A stretch of 64,000 nucleotides of DNA from Ignavibacteriales bacterium (GCA_016192345.1 JACPUH010000102.1:1-64000), one strand, 5' to 3'; shown: positions 17,041 through 26,116, counted from the first letter of the stretch. The notes: generated from the sequence alone by a model not told the origin. Program-made: numbers and translations.

Positions 17041-18066
17041 ATGACCCCTTTTGAAACATTGCTTGTCGGAACCGCGGTGCTCGTTGTCTGTGCCCTCCTC
17101 GTGTGGCCGCGCACCGGACTTCTTGCCCGATGGCGGCATGCTACCGACCGGTCTGCGCGCATCCTCATCGAGGACGCACTCAAGCATTTGTACGATTATG
17201 AGTACCGGAAGATTCCCCCCACGCTGGAAAGCCTTGCCGGTACGCTCTCTGTCACCGGGGATGAGGCGGTCAAACTGATCACTCGGCTTGAAGCGCTCCG
17301 ATTGGTGGAACGCAGGAACCTTGAACTCTGTCTGACGCAAGGGGGGCGGTCGTATGCGCTTCGCGTCATCCGCCTGCACAGGCTCTGGGAACGATATCTT
17401 GCCGATGAAACAAACGTCCGGGAAGCGGAGTGGCATACGGAAGCGGAGCGGAAGGAGCACGCGATGACCTCCGATGAGGCGAACAGCCTCGCCCGAAAGC
17501 TTGGCGATCCCTTGTTTGATCCGCATGGCGACCCGATTCCCACGGCCACCGGCGTCCTGCCGTCGCCGCAGGGAAAGCCACTCACATCGTTGGCGGACAA
17601 TGAAGTTGGCGGCATCGTGCATCTGGAGGACGAGCCGGCGGCTGTTTATGCTCAACTTGTAGCAGTCGGGCTGGTTCCCGGCATGCAGGTGAGGATGATC
17701 GGGCAATCACCGGAACGGGTTGTGTTTGAGACGGCAGGGAACGAGGTGATCCTCGCCCCCGTTGTCGCTGCAAATGTTTCGGTGGTGGTGTTGCCGGTGG
17801 AGAAACGCCGCGAGGGACCCTTCAAGACTTTGAGTTCCCTTGCCGTAGGAGAACGCGGGTTGGTGACAGAACTTTCGCCTGCCTGCCGCGGTTTGCACCG
17901 GCGAAGATTGATGGACCTCGGCATTGTGCCCGGGACGGTGATTGAAGCCGAATTACGCAGTCCGGGAGGCGACCCGACGGCGTATAGAATCCGCGGTGCA
18001 ACGATCGCCCTTCGGAAACAACAGGCCGATCTTATTTATGTTTCTGAGTCGACGGGAACCCCATGA
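17041..18066 (+). CDS. Membrane-anchored DtxR-like protein fused to FeoA
   Basis: A 341-residue protein in three parts. Residues about 5-22 form one membrane helix (ETLLVGTAVLVVCALLVW). Residues 35-180 are DtxR-like: a winged helix (PTLESLAGTLSVTGDEAVKL), then the metal-binding domain with RLHRLWERYL, KEHAMTSDEAN and DPHGDPIPT retained. Two SH3/FeoA-type domains follow, the last one canonical (CRGLHRRRLMDLGIVPGT). It starts four bases after the free DtxR and overlaps FeoB-N by ATGA. A membrane tether next to FeoB suggests the FeoA part regulates FeoB directly and the DtxR part senses metal; DNA binding may be lost or secondary. Confidence 0.85.
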   Translation: MTPFETLLVGTAVLVVCALLVWPRTGLLARWRHATDRSARILIEDALKHLYDYEYRKIPPTLESLAGTLSVTGDEAVKLITRLEALRLVERRNLELCLTQGGRSYALRVIRLHRLWERYLADETNVREAEWHTEAERKEHAMTSDEANSLARKLGDPLFDPHGDPIPTATGVLPSPQGKPLTSLADNEVGGIVHLEDEPAAVYAQLVAVGLVPGMQVRMIGQSPERVVFETAGNEVILAPVVAANVSVVVLPVEKRREGPFKTLSSLAVGERGLVTELSPACRGLHRRRLMDLGIVPGTVIEAELRSPGGDPTAYRIRGATIALRKQQADLIYVSESTGTP

Positions 18067-18911
18067 CAACCATGAATCCTCAGCAATGTGAAGTCTGCCC
18101 CGTCAACAAGGATGCGAAACTGATCCGACTGGGGTTGGAGGCCGGGAAGTTTGAGTTCGTCGTTGCGCTCGCTGGAAATCCTAATGTGGGGAAGAGCACG
18201 GTCTTCAACAGCCTCACCGGCTTGCGCCAACACACGGGGAACTGGCCCGGGAAAACCGTGGTGCGGGCGGAAGGTGCGTTTTCGTTCGATGGGAAACGAT
18301 ACAAACTGGTCGACCTTCCCGGCACCTACTCTCTCCTCTCCACCAGCACGGATGAAGAAGTGGCGCGGGATTTTATCCTCTTCGGCCAGCCGGATGTGAC
18401 GGTGGTTGTGGTGGATGCAACGCGCCTGGAAAGGAACCTGAACCTCGTCCTGCAGGTCCTCGAGATTACGGAGAAGGCGGTCGTCTGCCTCAACCTGGTT
18501 GATGAAGCCAAACGACACGGGATCGTGGTGGATGAGCGAGCACTCATGCGGGACCTTGGCGTGCCGGTCATTCCGACGGCCGCGAGAACTGACCAGGGGA
18601 TCCCTGCACTGCTTCAGGCCATAGCGGAGGTTGCCACCGGTGCCTTTGTCTGCAAGCCCAAGCGATTTCCAATCGAGTCCGGAGTTTTGCGCAAGGCGAT
18701 CAGTAAGATGACCGCGAAGGTCCAGCTTGCATTCCCTTCGCTCCCCAACCCTCGCTGGGTGGCATTGCGATTGCTGGAAGGGGACCAACGGATTGTCGAG
18801 GCGATCAAAACCGGTGAACTGGGTGACCTGACACGTCAAACGGCTCTGGAAAAGTCGCTGACAGGAAAAGGAACAAAGGAAATGAACGATGAGCACGCCC
18901 ATGCATTCTAA
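18063..18911 (+). CDS. feoB: FeoB N-terminal half: GTPase and GDI domains
   Basis: A 282-residue protein. G1 is GNPNVGKST near residue 37, switch [11 protein letters not shown]3 DLPGTY, G4 NLVDEA. The GDI-type helical domain follows, ending in KTGELGD. An extra N-terminal segment carries a CEVC pair. It stops after a polar tail and lacks the permease, which is encoded separately and starts 23 bp before this stop. Together they form the ferrous iron transporter FeoB of the inner membrane. Confidence 0.9.
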   Translation: MTTMNPQQCEVCPVNKDAKLIRLGLEAGKFEFVVALAGNPNVGKSTVFNSLTGLRQHTGNWPGKTVVRAEGAFSFDGKRYKLVDLPGTYSLLSTSTDEEVARDFILFGQPDVTVVVVDATRLERNLNLVLQVLEITEKAVVCLNLVDEAKRHGIVVDERALMRDLGVPVIPTAARTDQGIPALLQAIAEVATGAFVCKPKRFPIESGVLRKAISKMTAKVQLAFPSLPNPRWVALRLLEGDQRIVEAIKTGELGDLTRQTALEKSLTGKGTKEMNDEHAHAF

Positions 18912-20325
18912 GCCGGAGCAGATCCTCACCACGGCGAGTACGCTCCGCTGGGAGATCGGCGAACGACTTCATGACGCGACTATCGAGTCGCTGTACCGGG
19001 AAGCGTCCCGTATAGCAGGCCGGGCCGTGATTCTCAAAGACGGGAAACCACGTTTTTCCTTCGATCGCACGCTCGACCGGCTTGTGACAAGCAGGGTATT
19101 CGGGTTTCCCCTGATGTTCCTCATGCTTGCGGTCGTGTTCTGGATTACGATTGAAGGAGCGAACGTACCCTCCGGACTCCTGGCCAATTTTCTTGTCGAC
19201 ATCGCTCATCCGTTTCTCAAGGAAACCGGAACCTCTCTCGGGTTCCCTTGGTGGTTAAACGGTTTCCTGTTTGACGGGATGTATCTGGCCATGGCGTGGG
19301 TCATAAGCGTGATGCTTCCCCCCATGGCGATCTTTTTCCCGATGTTCACGCTCCTGGAGGATTTCGGTTATCTGCCCCGCGTGGCTTTCAACCTGGATGC
19401 CTTGTTCCGCAGGGCGGGGGCCCATGGGAAGCAGGCGTTGACGATGGCGATGGGGTACGGATGCAATGCGGCCGCGATCATCTCCACGCGCGTCATCGAC
19501 AGTCCGCGGGAGCGGCTCATCGCCATCCTGACGAATAACTTTGCGCTCTGCAACGGACGCTGGCCGACACAGATACTGGTCGCCACCATTTTTATCGGGG
19601 CATTGGTCCCGTCTCATCTTGCCAGCGCAGCCTCCGCATTGGCGGTTGTCGGGGTCGTTCTGATCGGGATCTTTTTTACGTTTCTCGTTTCATGGGGACT
19701 TTCGAGGACGGTATTGTCGGGGGAGGTTTCGACGTTTAGTCTTGAGCTTCCGCCGTATCGTCCACCGAGGATCTGGCGGACTCTTTATACCTCGGTCATT
19801 GACCGGACGCTCATCGTTTTATGGAGGGCAGTGATCTGGGCGATTCCGGCGGGGGCCGTCATCTGGCTTGTCTCCAACATTCACATCGGTGGTGAGAGCA
19901 TCGCTGAATGGACGATCGGCTCGCTGAATCCGCTGGGGATCCTTATCGGTCTGAACGGCGTCATCCTCCTGGCCTATATTATCGCCATCCCGGCAAACGA
20001 GATTGTGATTCCGACGATTTTAATGCTGACGGTCCTGGTGACGGGCTCTGCGGAAGTGGGGGGTGGGGCAGGGGTGATGTTTGAGCTCGATTCGGAGACA
20101 GCGACGGCGGCGGTGCTGCATGCGGGGGGATGGACGCTGCTCACCGGCATCAATCTGATGCTCTTCAGCCTCTTGCATAACCCATGTTCGACCACCTTGT
20201 ACACGATCTATAAAGAAACGGGGAGTGCGCGATGGACTTGGGTTTCAGCCCTCCTGCCGCTGGCGATTGCGTTCATCGTCAGTTTTTTTGTGGCACAGAT
20301 CGGGAGGATGGCGGGGTTGGAATAG
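18889..20325 (+). CDS. feoB: FeoB C-terminal half: ferrous iron permease domain
   Basis: A 478-residue protein with about ten membrane helices. FeoB landmarks are present: the GYGCNAAAI core segment and the [10 protein letters not shown] segment with its conserved Cys, both in Gate-type domains, and the late [14 protein letters not shown] segment. It has its own ATG with AAAGGAA upstream and a 45-residue N-terminal extension before the segment ([12 protein letters not shown]) that normally links the GTPase to the membrane part. It overlaps feoB-N by 23 bp in another frame. The extension and ribosome-binding site argue for a true gene split and not a sequencing frameshift. Confidence 0.9.
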   Translation: MSTPMHSKPEQILTTASTLRWEIGERLHDATIESLYREASRIAGRAVILKDGKPRFSFDRTLDRLVTSRVFGFPLMFLMLAVVFWITIEGANVPSGLLANFLVDIAHPFLKETGTSLGFPWWLNGFLFDGMYLAMAWVISVMLPPMAIFFPMFTLLEDFGYLPRVAFNLDALFRRAGAHGKQALTMAMGYGCNAAAIISTRVIDSPRERLIAILTNNFALCNGRWPTQILVATIFIGALVPSHLASAASALAVVGVVLIGIFFTFLVSWGLSRTVLSGEVSTFSLELPPYRPPRIWRTLYTSVIDRTLIVLWRAVIWAIPAGAVIWLVSNIHIGGESIAEWTIGSLNPLGILIGLNGVILLAYIIAIPANEIVIPTILMLTVLVTGSAEVGGGAGVMFELDSETATAAVLHAGGWTLLTGINLMLFSLLHNPCSTTLYTIYKETGSARWTWVSALLPLAIAFIVSFFVAQIGRMAGLE

Positions 20326-20357
20326 GAAGTTGCGTGGAATATCCCGGATGAATTGCA

Positions 20358-21965
20358 CTACCCTCCATCGCTTCCGGACCGGGTCTCCTCCAGAGCTTTT
20401 TCGTACATCTCTTTGTAGTGTCTGATCCCTTCCAACAACGCTTCGGCAATTTTCTGCTGGCCATCCTTGCTTCGGAGAACTCGCTCCTCGTTGCGATTTG
20501 AAAGGTAGCCTGTTTCCACCAGCACGTTTGGCATCGATGCCCCGACAAGAACATAGAAGCCAGCCTGCTTCACACCGCTGTTCCGGATCTTCAAATGGCT
20601 GGCCATGGCCTCCGTGGCAACCTCGGCGAACCGCTCGCTGTACCGAACGAACGCACTCTGGCGCATGGTGACGAGAATGAAATTCTCCTCCGTCAATTCC
20701 TTGTACCGCTCCTCGTACCCCTCCTCCAATTGGATCACGGAGTTTTCGCGCTCGGCGATGCGCGCCGCACTTTCAGTTTTGCCGGGCCGGAGCAAGTAAA
20801 TCTCAAAACCGTTCGCGGTGGAAGGCTTTCGTTCCGTGGAGTTGCAGTGGATGCTGACAAAGAGCTTCCCGTCTGCCTCGTTGGCTATCTGCGTTCGGCG
20901 GTAGAGTTCGACAAACCTGTCGTTCTTTCGTGTGTAGACGACCTTGACATCCTTCATGGTTTTTTCGATCAGCGCGCCAAGTTTTAACGCGACGGCGAGG
21001 GTAACGTCCTTTTCGCGGGTCTTGTTCACGCCGATGGTCCCGGGATCCTTCCCTCCATGACCCGCATCGATAACGATCACATCGAGTTTCTGGCGGCTCC
21101 GTTCCCGTTCCAAACGTTCCCGGATGGCCCCCTGCCTGCGTCTTTCGAGTTCCTCCTTCTCCACTTCAGCCTTCGTGTGGAGCGCGATCATCAGGTTGTT
21201 TGTCCCCTCCTCCGTCAAGGGTTCGGCACGGGCAACGTCGGTTCCTACGCGGAAGGTGAGCTGGACCGAGGTGGGGGATTGAAACGTCAAGACTTGCCTG
21301 ATCACCGGCCCCGTTTTGAATTGCCTGATGGCCATCGTATCCGCCCTGGCATTCGCTACGGTGACAAACAACCATCCGTCGTTTTGCTTGAGCAGGGCCT
21401 CATACTCGGTCAGTTTCCGGTTGGCTTTGAGTGTCAGGAGGTAGCCGTTCAGCCGTGGCTCGAGTTCAATTCCGGAAATATCGAACTGTGGTCCCGGAGG
21501 CGGGGTCGTCGTACTGTAGGAGAGTGTGCGTGATTCCCGTTCCCAGGACACTCCGATCCCGGAAAACCGTTCGACCAACTCAAAGAAGGCATGAGCCGGC
21601 ACATAATACAGGCTGTCGAGAAATTGAACCGGCGCAGGAACCTGGTACACGGAGGAAGCATTGCTTGCCACCTCGGTGATCACGAAGAAAGGATTGTGTG
21701 CGGTCACCTTCAGGCGATGCTGGGGGAGGCGCAGCTCAAACTTTGACCGTTCTCGGCTTATCGCGAAGGGAAGATTGAAAAGTGCCGCAAAATCGTTGGA
21801 AGAGACATACAGGGATCCCCCGAGATCGAGTGCACGCAAATACGAGGGGGGACGGTTTGCATAATTGATGCGGATGGTGGTTTTTTCTGACGAGACCGCC
21901 AGGGAGACGAGGAAAATGAGGGAGATGAAAAGCGAAAAGAATGTTCTTGGACGGAGTACTGTCAT
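20358..21965 (-). CDS. N-acetylmuramoyl-L-alanine amidase (amidase_3 family)
   Basis: A 535-residue exported protein with a signal peptide (FSLFISLIFLVSLA). The N-terminal third resembles copper-amine-oxidase-N/AMIN-type modules; a helical linker follows. The amidase_3 zinc domain starts near residue 295: IDAGHGGKDPGT, the Glu of NKTREKDVT, the SIHCN His, and catalytic Glu in VLVETGYLSN. It cleaves the amide between MurNAc and the stem peptide, typically in cell separation. It is the last gene of a long minus-strand run and converges with feoB. Confidence 0.93.
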   Translation of the reverse strand: MTVLRPRTFFSLFISLIFLVSLAVSSEKTTIRINYANRPPSYLRALDLGGSLYVSSNDFAALFNLPFAISRERSKFELRLPQHRLKVTAHNPFFVITEVASNASSVYQVPAPVQFLDSLYYVPAHAFFELVERFSGIGVSWERESRTLSYSTTTPPPGPQFDISGIELEPRLNGYLLTLKANRKLTEYEALLKQNDGWLFVTVANARADTMAIRQFKTGPVIRQVLTFQSPTSVQLTFRVGTDVARAEPLTEEGTNNLMIALHTKAEVEKEELERRRQGAIRERLERERSRQKLDVIVIDAGHGGKDPGTIGVNKTREKDVTLAVALKLGALIEKTMKDVKVVYTRKNDRFVELYRRTQIANEADGKLFVSIHCNSTERKPSTANGFEIYLLRPGKTESAARIAERENSVIQLEEGYEERYKELTEENFILVTMRQSAFVRYSERFAEVATEAMASHLKIRNSGVKQAGFYVLVGASMPNVLVETGYLSNRNEERVLRSKDGQQKIAEALLEGIRHYKEMYEKALEETRSGSDGG

Positions 21966-22463
21966 CTACCGATAATTCACAAATTGCATGGCGAATGACA
22001 AATCGGATTCACGTAACATCTTGATCACGGATTGCAGGTCGTCCTTGTCCTTGGCGCTGACCCGGATCTGGTCGTCCATGATCTGTGCCTGCACCTTGAG
22101 TTTGGTATCTTTGATCATCTTGACAACGAGCTTTGCATCCTCCTTGTCGATGCCCACCTGCAGGGTGATGACCTGCCGCATTGCGCTGTTGGCCGCGGGT
22201 TCTGCTTTTCCATAGCGGAGAGCCTTCAGCGGAACGCCGCGCTTGATCAGCTTCGACTGAACGATGTCGATCACGCTCTTGAGCTTGAAATCGTCGTCTG
22301 AAATCAACGTGACGGTTTTTTCCTTTTGGTTCAGCTCGATGGAACTCTTGGAGTCCTTGAAATCATACCGCTGGCCGATTTCTTTCCTCGCCTGATTTAA
22401 TGCGTTATCAACTTCCTGTAAATCAACCTCCGAAACAATGTCGAAAGAACTCTGCTGTGCCAT
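21966..22463 (-). CDS. yajQ: YajQ-family cyclic-di-GMP/nucleotide-binding protein
   Basis: A 165-residue protein matching YajQ end to end: [17 protein letters not shown] at the start, [12 protein letters not shown], and the C-terminal [20 protein letters not shown]. Family members bind nucleotides, in some bacteria cyclic di-GMP. It directly abuts the amidase gene and lies three bases after the pilin-like gene, so all three are probably co-transcribed. Confidence 0.95.
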   Translation of the reverse strand: MAQQSSFDIVSEVDLQEVDNALNQARKEIGQRYDFKDSKSSIELNQKEKTVTLISDDDFKLKSVIDIVQSKLIKRGVPLKALRYGKAEPAANSAMRQVITLQVGIDKEDAKLVVKMIKDTKLKVQAQIMDDQIRVSAKDKDDLQSVIKMLRESDLSFAMQFVNYR

Positions 22464-22466
22464 GGG

Positions 22467-22853
22467 TTAATTGATGATCTCGATAATATTGCGGCGTTCG
22501 TTGACGCGAATGCGAACCCTCACGGAATCGTCCCCCGAAACGATCCTCCCGACCCCAAGGATCACACATTCCTCCTCATCGGCGCTTTCCAGAGAGAAGA
22601 TTCCGTTGGCATTTTCGCTCATGCTGGACAATGCTCCCAGGGTCAATCCGTTAAAACTCCTTCCGCCGCCTCCCGACGTGGTGGGCTTGTTATAATACGC
22701 GCGGGCGCGTTGGGCAAAAAAGCCCAGGTCATTGATGATGGCATTCCGGGTCGATTCGACGGCGTTGCCCTGGAACATCGTCACCCCCACCGCAATGGCG
22801 ATACCGACCAGCAGTACGCCCAGAACGACGAGTAATAATTGCATCTGGCCCAT
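22467..22853 (-). CDS. Small pilin-like membrane-anchored protein
   Basis: A 128-residue protein. Residues 4-27 are one long hydrophobic helix (QLLLVVLGVLLVGIAIAVGV) that continues into a polar helix (NAIINDLGFFAQRARAYYNKP), the pattern of type IV pilin-like or pseudopilin N-termini, with a glycine-rich turn and a small beta domain behind. No classical prepilin cleavage site with Glu5 is visible, so processing is uncertain. No pilus machinery is nearby. Confidence 0.65.
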   Translation of the reverse strand: MGQMQLLLVVLGVLLVGIAIAVGVTMFQGNAVESTRNAIINDLGFFAQRARAYYNKPTTSGGGGRSFNGLTLGALSSMSENANGIFSLESADEEECVILGVGRIVSGDDSVRVRIRVNERRNIIEIIN

Positions 22854-22888
22854 ACGGCAGACCCTTCAGTCAAGTGATGAAATGCCCT

Positions 22889-24046
22889 CTATCCCGCAAT
22901 CTCCATCCATGATTGCGTGATCCGAATGTTCCGCTCCGCAAGCTCCGTGACAAACGGATCCAGCGGCACAAACAATTCCGGTGCTACAACGCCTCGTGCG
23001 GTAATATTTCCCTCGGCAATCATGTGCGCAATGATCGAAGTTGGGAACGAGGTCGCACGCATCATCGCTGTAATATTGTCAATCTCGTCATAAAAATCAA
23101 TGAGTTCGAAGGTCAAAGCTTGCCGGCAGCCTTCGCGGCGTCCGGTAATTCTTATCCTTAAGACTACAAGATCCTTGCCACCGAAATCGAGCTTTCTCTT
23201 GAGGAGCTCAAAGAAAAACTCCTTCGCCGTGAGGAGATTCGACCCAATGGTGATGGGCTCGTTGGATGCAAAGCCCAGATCGAGCAAGGCTTTGAATTTC
23301 TCACAGTGGCCGGGATAACGCAATGTCTTGTAATCAAGATGATGCACTTTTCCCTCGAACATTGCGGGGAGAAGGGAACTTCCCCCCGAGGTATGGAATG
23401 CTTCCAGGGTTCCCGGGGGTTCGGGAAATGCCACAGTCTCAATCTCGGTTAATGTATCAACCTGAGTCACCTTCCCATTCCGAATCACTGTTGACGTTCC
23501 CGAGTATTCGTTGATCAACCCCTCAACCGAAAAAACGAGCTGATAGTTGAACGGGGGACGGGGATGTTGCGGCAATCCGCCGACGCGGATCTCTACTGAA
23601 TCAAGAGATTCAAAAAGCTCGGCGCCGCGGGCGGCAAGGACATTTGCCAGGCCGGGAGCCAGGCCGCAGTTCGGAACGATCAGCACGTTGGCCTTTCGGG
23701 CCTCCGCATCGAGGCTTAGTTGGTGGTGCACCACTTCATCGTTCCCTCCCAGATCGCAGAAATGCACCCTGGCAGCAATGGCCGCTTTGGTCAGAATGAA
23801 ATTGTAACGGTACGACACCGCGCTGATGACACAGTCATGCCGTTTCATGGCATCAACGACGCTGTCAATCATGGTCACGTCAAGGTGCGTGGGAACCACC
23901 GTCGGCGAACCGATCTTGTGCGCCGCCTGTTCGGCCCGGAGCAAGTCCGCATCCGCGAGGGTGACTTTTTCGACGTTTTTTGACCGGGCAAGATCAAAGG
24001 CGAGAGCGCTTCCCATCAGGCCGGAACCGAGGACGAGAAATTTCAT
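22889..24046 (-). CDS. Saccharopine dehydrogenase family oxidoreductase
   Basis: A 385-residue protein. The N-terminal Rossmann fold begins with VLGSGLMGSALAFDLA, and the saccharopine dehydrogenase/LysDH-type core includes HFCDLGGND, VPNCGLAPGLANVLA and a VGGLPQHP segment. Relatives act as saccharopine or lysine dehydrogenases or in spermidine metabolism; the exact substrate is not decided by sequence. It sits 37 bp downstream of the ogg2-like gene on the same strand. Confidence 0.8.
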   Translation of the reverse strand: MKFLVLGSGLMGSALAFDLARSKNVEKVTLADADLLRAEQAAHKIGSPTVVPTHLDVTMIDSVVDAMKRHDCVISAVSYRYNFILTKAAIAARVHFCDLGGNDEVVHHQLSLDAEARKANVLIVPNCGLAPGLANVLAARGAELFESLDSVEIRVGGLPQHPRPPFNYQLVFSVEGLINEYSGTSTVIRNGKVTQVDTLTEIETVAFPEPPGTLEAFHTSGGSSLLPAMFEGKVHHLDYKTLRYPGHCEKFKALLDLGFASNEPITIGSNLLTAKEFFFELLKRKLDFGGKDLVVLRIRITGRREGCRQALTFELIDFYDEIDNITAMMRATSFPTSIIAHMIAEGNITARGVVAPELFVPLDPFVTELAERNIRITQSWMEIAG

Positions 24047-24083
24047 GGGTCAGCGTGGTTTGGTTGTGGGTGATGACGTGAAC

Positions 24084-24734
24084 CTACTTCCGGATTTCAC
24101 CTGTTTCCATGCTCCAGAACAGCAAATCGAGTTCATCAACCGGAACCCCGACGGTTTCCGAGAATTTGATGAACCGCCGCTCCACGGAGAGATATCTCTT
24201 TTTGGTCATCGATTTCGGTACGGTCCGGATCGCCCCGTATCGCTGAAGATTCCGGAGGATGTGCCGGTCGAGGATCGTTAATCCCCCATTCCTCCCGATG
24301 TTGCGGAGAAAGTGCGTTGCTTCCTTGTAGCCGAGCCCCTTCACGTTCTTGACGAGCCATTCCCGGAGTTCAACAGGGGAGACCATGGCCGCGAGGGCGG
24401 ACGCGATCACCGGAAATTCCTTCTTCACAAGCAACAGTCGTTCTGTTTTAGTCTTGTGAAAACGAATATAGTGATGTCTGTCCCGCAAGACCGGTTCGGG
24501 ATCTACCGCGTTTGTTGCAAACGACACCTCTTTCAGCTTGGCGACCACCTTGTCGGCGCTCTCGGCACTCGTCTGAGGGGTCATCAAACAATAGAGCAGC
24601 TCGTAGAAATATTCCGAACGGGGAACCTCTTTGAAATCCCGGAGCCGTTGCCGGATAGCCCCCCGGCGCTCCTGGTGGAGATGCATCAACGAGGACCGTT
24701 CCTTCTCCCTTTGTTCCCGCCGTGAAGTTTTCAT
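24084..24734 (-). CDS. ogg: N-glycosylase/DNA lyase, Ogg2-type 8-oxoguanine glycosylase
   Basis: A 216-residue protein of the HhH-GPD superfamily. It has a compact hairpin KNVKGLGYKEATHFLRNIG with the catalytic Lys in GYK, and the catalytic Asp in TILDRHILRNL; these match archaeal/bacterial Ogg2. It excises 8-oxoguanine opposite cytosine and nicks the strand. Its start overlaps the MutY stop (ATGA), giving a mutT-mutY-ogg set. Confidence 0.88.
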   Translation of the reverse strand: MKTSRREQREKERSSLMHLHQERRGAIRQRLRDFKEVPRSEYFYELLYCLMTPQTSAESADKVVAKLKEVSFATNAVDPEPVLRDRHHYIRFHKTKTERLLLVKKEFPVIASALAAMVSPVELREWLVKNVKGLGYKEATHFLRNIGRNGGLTILDRHILRNLQRYGAIRTVPKSMTKKRYLSVERRFIKFSETVGVPVDELDLLFWSMETGEIRK

Positions 24735-25657
24735 TCTGGCAGCGAGACAAGAAGTGTGGATCCACGCCGCTTTGTAGCAATCAATCCATCTCTCTCCAGC
24801 CCGTGCAGGATGCCCCGAAGCCAGCGCTTATCACGCTCCCCGTAGTTGGGTTTCACCTGTTTTGCGAGATGCGAGAAGGAGAGAAACCGTCGGCCGTTGA
24901 CATTCCTGAGAACCTCCACCACCTTCCCCCGGTACAGGCGATTGGGAATGCCCTCCCTTCCGGGCTCCACTTTTTTTGTTCCCGGCGAACGTTTTTTTAT
25001 TCGAAAGGCGGAGGGACAAAAAGCCGTGACAGGACATCTATCACATTGTGGGTTAAAGGAGGTACAGATCGTCGCCCCCAAATCCATGAGGGCCTGGTTC
25101 CAGCGATAGGCGTTCTGGCGAGGCAGGATGGATCGGGCCGCGGTCCACACCGCCTCAACGTTTACCTTCCCGGATCGATCCCGGGAGATTGCGCGGGGAA
25201 AAAGGCGGGAGAGTACCCTTATAATGTTCGTATCGACGACGGGGACGGGTTCCCCAAAAACGAAACAAACCAACGCATGGGCCGTGTAACGCCCGATCCC
25301 CGGGAGTTGCTGGAGCGTCTCGACGGTCCCGGGAAGTTTTCCATCGTGCTGTTGAAGGATCGTTCGGGCTGTCTGCTGAAGCCGGAGGGCGCGGTTGTTA
25401 TATCCCATACCACGCCATGCACGGATGACACTGGAGGTTCTGGCGTTTGCGAGGGAGCGGAATGTCGGAAAGCGCTTCAGAAAACGGGGATACAGTTCGA
25501 GGACACGGCGTACCTGTGTTTGCTGGAGCATGATTTCGGAGACAAGGATGCGGTATTGGTCGTTTTCCCGCCGCCAGGGAAGGGCGCGACCATTCCGGCG
25601 ATACCAGCGAAGAAGGGCTCCGGTAATCCGGGATTGTCGGTGTTGAGGTGCGGGCAT
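24731..25657 (-). CDS. mutY: MutY-like A/G mismatch adenine glycosylase
   Basis: A 308-residue protein from ATG 25657; a TTG at 25714 would add 19 residues and overlap mutT. MutY/Nth core: ALPWR, the catalytic Glu of SEIMLQQTQV, hairpin LPGIGRYTAHAL (Tyr where Nth has Lys, as in monofunctional MutY/MIG enzymes), catalytic Asp in VVDTNIIRV, and the [4Fe-4S] ligands C-x6-C-x2-C-x5-C. The usual NUDIX-like C-terminal domain of MutY is missing; instead about 70 residues resemble a winged helix (FSHLAKQVKPNY, GILHGLERDGL). It removes adenine opposite 8-oxoguanine; a T/G-type MIG activity cannot be excluded. Confidence 0.87.
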   Translation of the reverse strand: MPAPQHRQSRITGALLRWYRRNGRALPWRRENDQYRILVSEIMLQQTQVRRVLELYPRFLKRFPTFRSLANARTSSVIRAWRGMGYNNRALRLQQTARTILQQHDGKLPGTVETLQQLPGIGRYTAHALVCFVFGEPVPVVDTNIIRVLSRLFPRAISRDRSGKVNVEAVWTAARSILPRQNAYRWNQALMDLGATICTSFNPQCDRCPVTAFCPSAFRIKKRSPGTKKVEPGREGIPNRLYRGKVVEVLRNVNGRRFLSFSHLAKQVKPNYGERDKRWLRGILHGLERDGLIATKRRGSTLLVSLPE

Positions 25658-25682
25658 GGCTGTGATCTGAACGTTCCGCGCG

Positions 25683-26072
25683 TTAGAGATGCGGGGAGGA
25701 GAGTTGAGCGACAAATGCTTTGTTCCCTTCGAGGATATCCATGGTGCGGAGCTCCTCCAGGGTCACCCAACGGATTTGTTCAAAGACATTATTTCTCGGT
25801 TCCCCTTCAAAGTCCGAGACAAAGCAATAGGCCACCTCGAAGGTTCCTCCATCCGCGTAATGGGCTGTCTGGGTTTCCATTCTCTCGATGCTGTTGACTT
25901 TGATCGAGAGCTCTTCGTGGAGTTCACGCTTCATTCCTTCCAGCGGAGTTTCACCGGGTTCGAGTTTCCCGCCGGGGAATTCCCATTTCAATCCGTAGCG
26001 GGATCCTTGCTTGCGCTGGCAAAGGAGGATCGTTCCGTTTCGTTGAATGACGCCGACTGAGACTTTAGTCAT
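25683..26072 (-). CDS. mutT: MutT-type NUDIX hydrolase (8-oxo-dGTP diphosphatase)
   Basis: A 129-residue protein. The NUDIX box is complete (GGKLEPGETPLEGMKRELHE, then EL), and GSRYGLKWEFPGGK matches MutT. It hydrolyses oxidised dGTP in the nucleotide pool. ATG 26072 is chosen because the promoter -10 lies only nine bases upstream, so the longer frame running to 26285 cannot be used. The adjacent mutY-like and ogg2-like genes complete the oxidised-guanine repair set. Confidence 0.88.
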   Translation of the reverse strand: MTKVSVGVIQRNGTILLCQRKQGSRYGLKWEFPGGKLEPGETPLEGMKRELHEELSIKVNSIERMETQTAHYADGGTFEVAYCFVSDFEGEPRNNVFEQIRWVTLEELRTMDILEGNKAFVAQLSSPHL

Positions 26073-26081
26073 AACGCAAAA

Positions 26082-26110
26082 AATATACCGAATGGTCGCG
26101 GCAAATCCAA
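26082..26110 (-). promoter_or_regulatory. Promoter of the mutT-mutY-ogg operon, near-leaderless
   Basis: On the minus strand TTGGAT (26110-26105), a 17-bp spacer and TATATT (26087-26082). Only nine bases separate the -10 from the mutT ATG, so the mRNA should have almost no leader, and no ribosome-binding site is possible. The -35 shares bases with the left target-site duplication of the MITE-like element. Confidence 0.55.
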
Positions 26111-26116
26111 CGTCTT

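Noticed and set aside
18889-18911. FeoB disrupted by a sequencing frameshift
   Set aside because: The second half has its own ATG with AAAGGAA upstream and extra non-homologous residues on both sides of the junction, which a single indel would not create. Read data would settle it.
24722-25897. A 391-codon plus-strand frame opposite the ogg2/mutY/mutT genes
   Set aside because: The opposite strand carries complete catalytic motifs of three repair enzymes; this frame shows none and has no promoter or ribosome-binding site.
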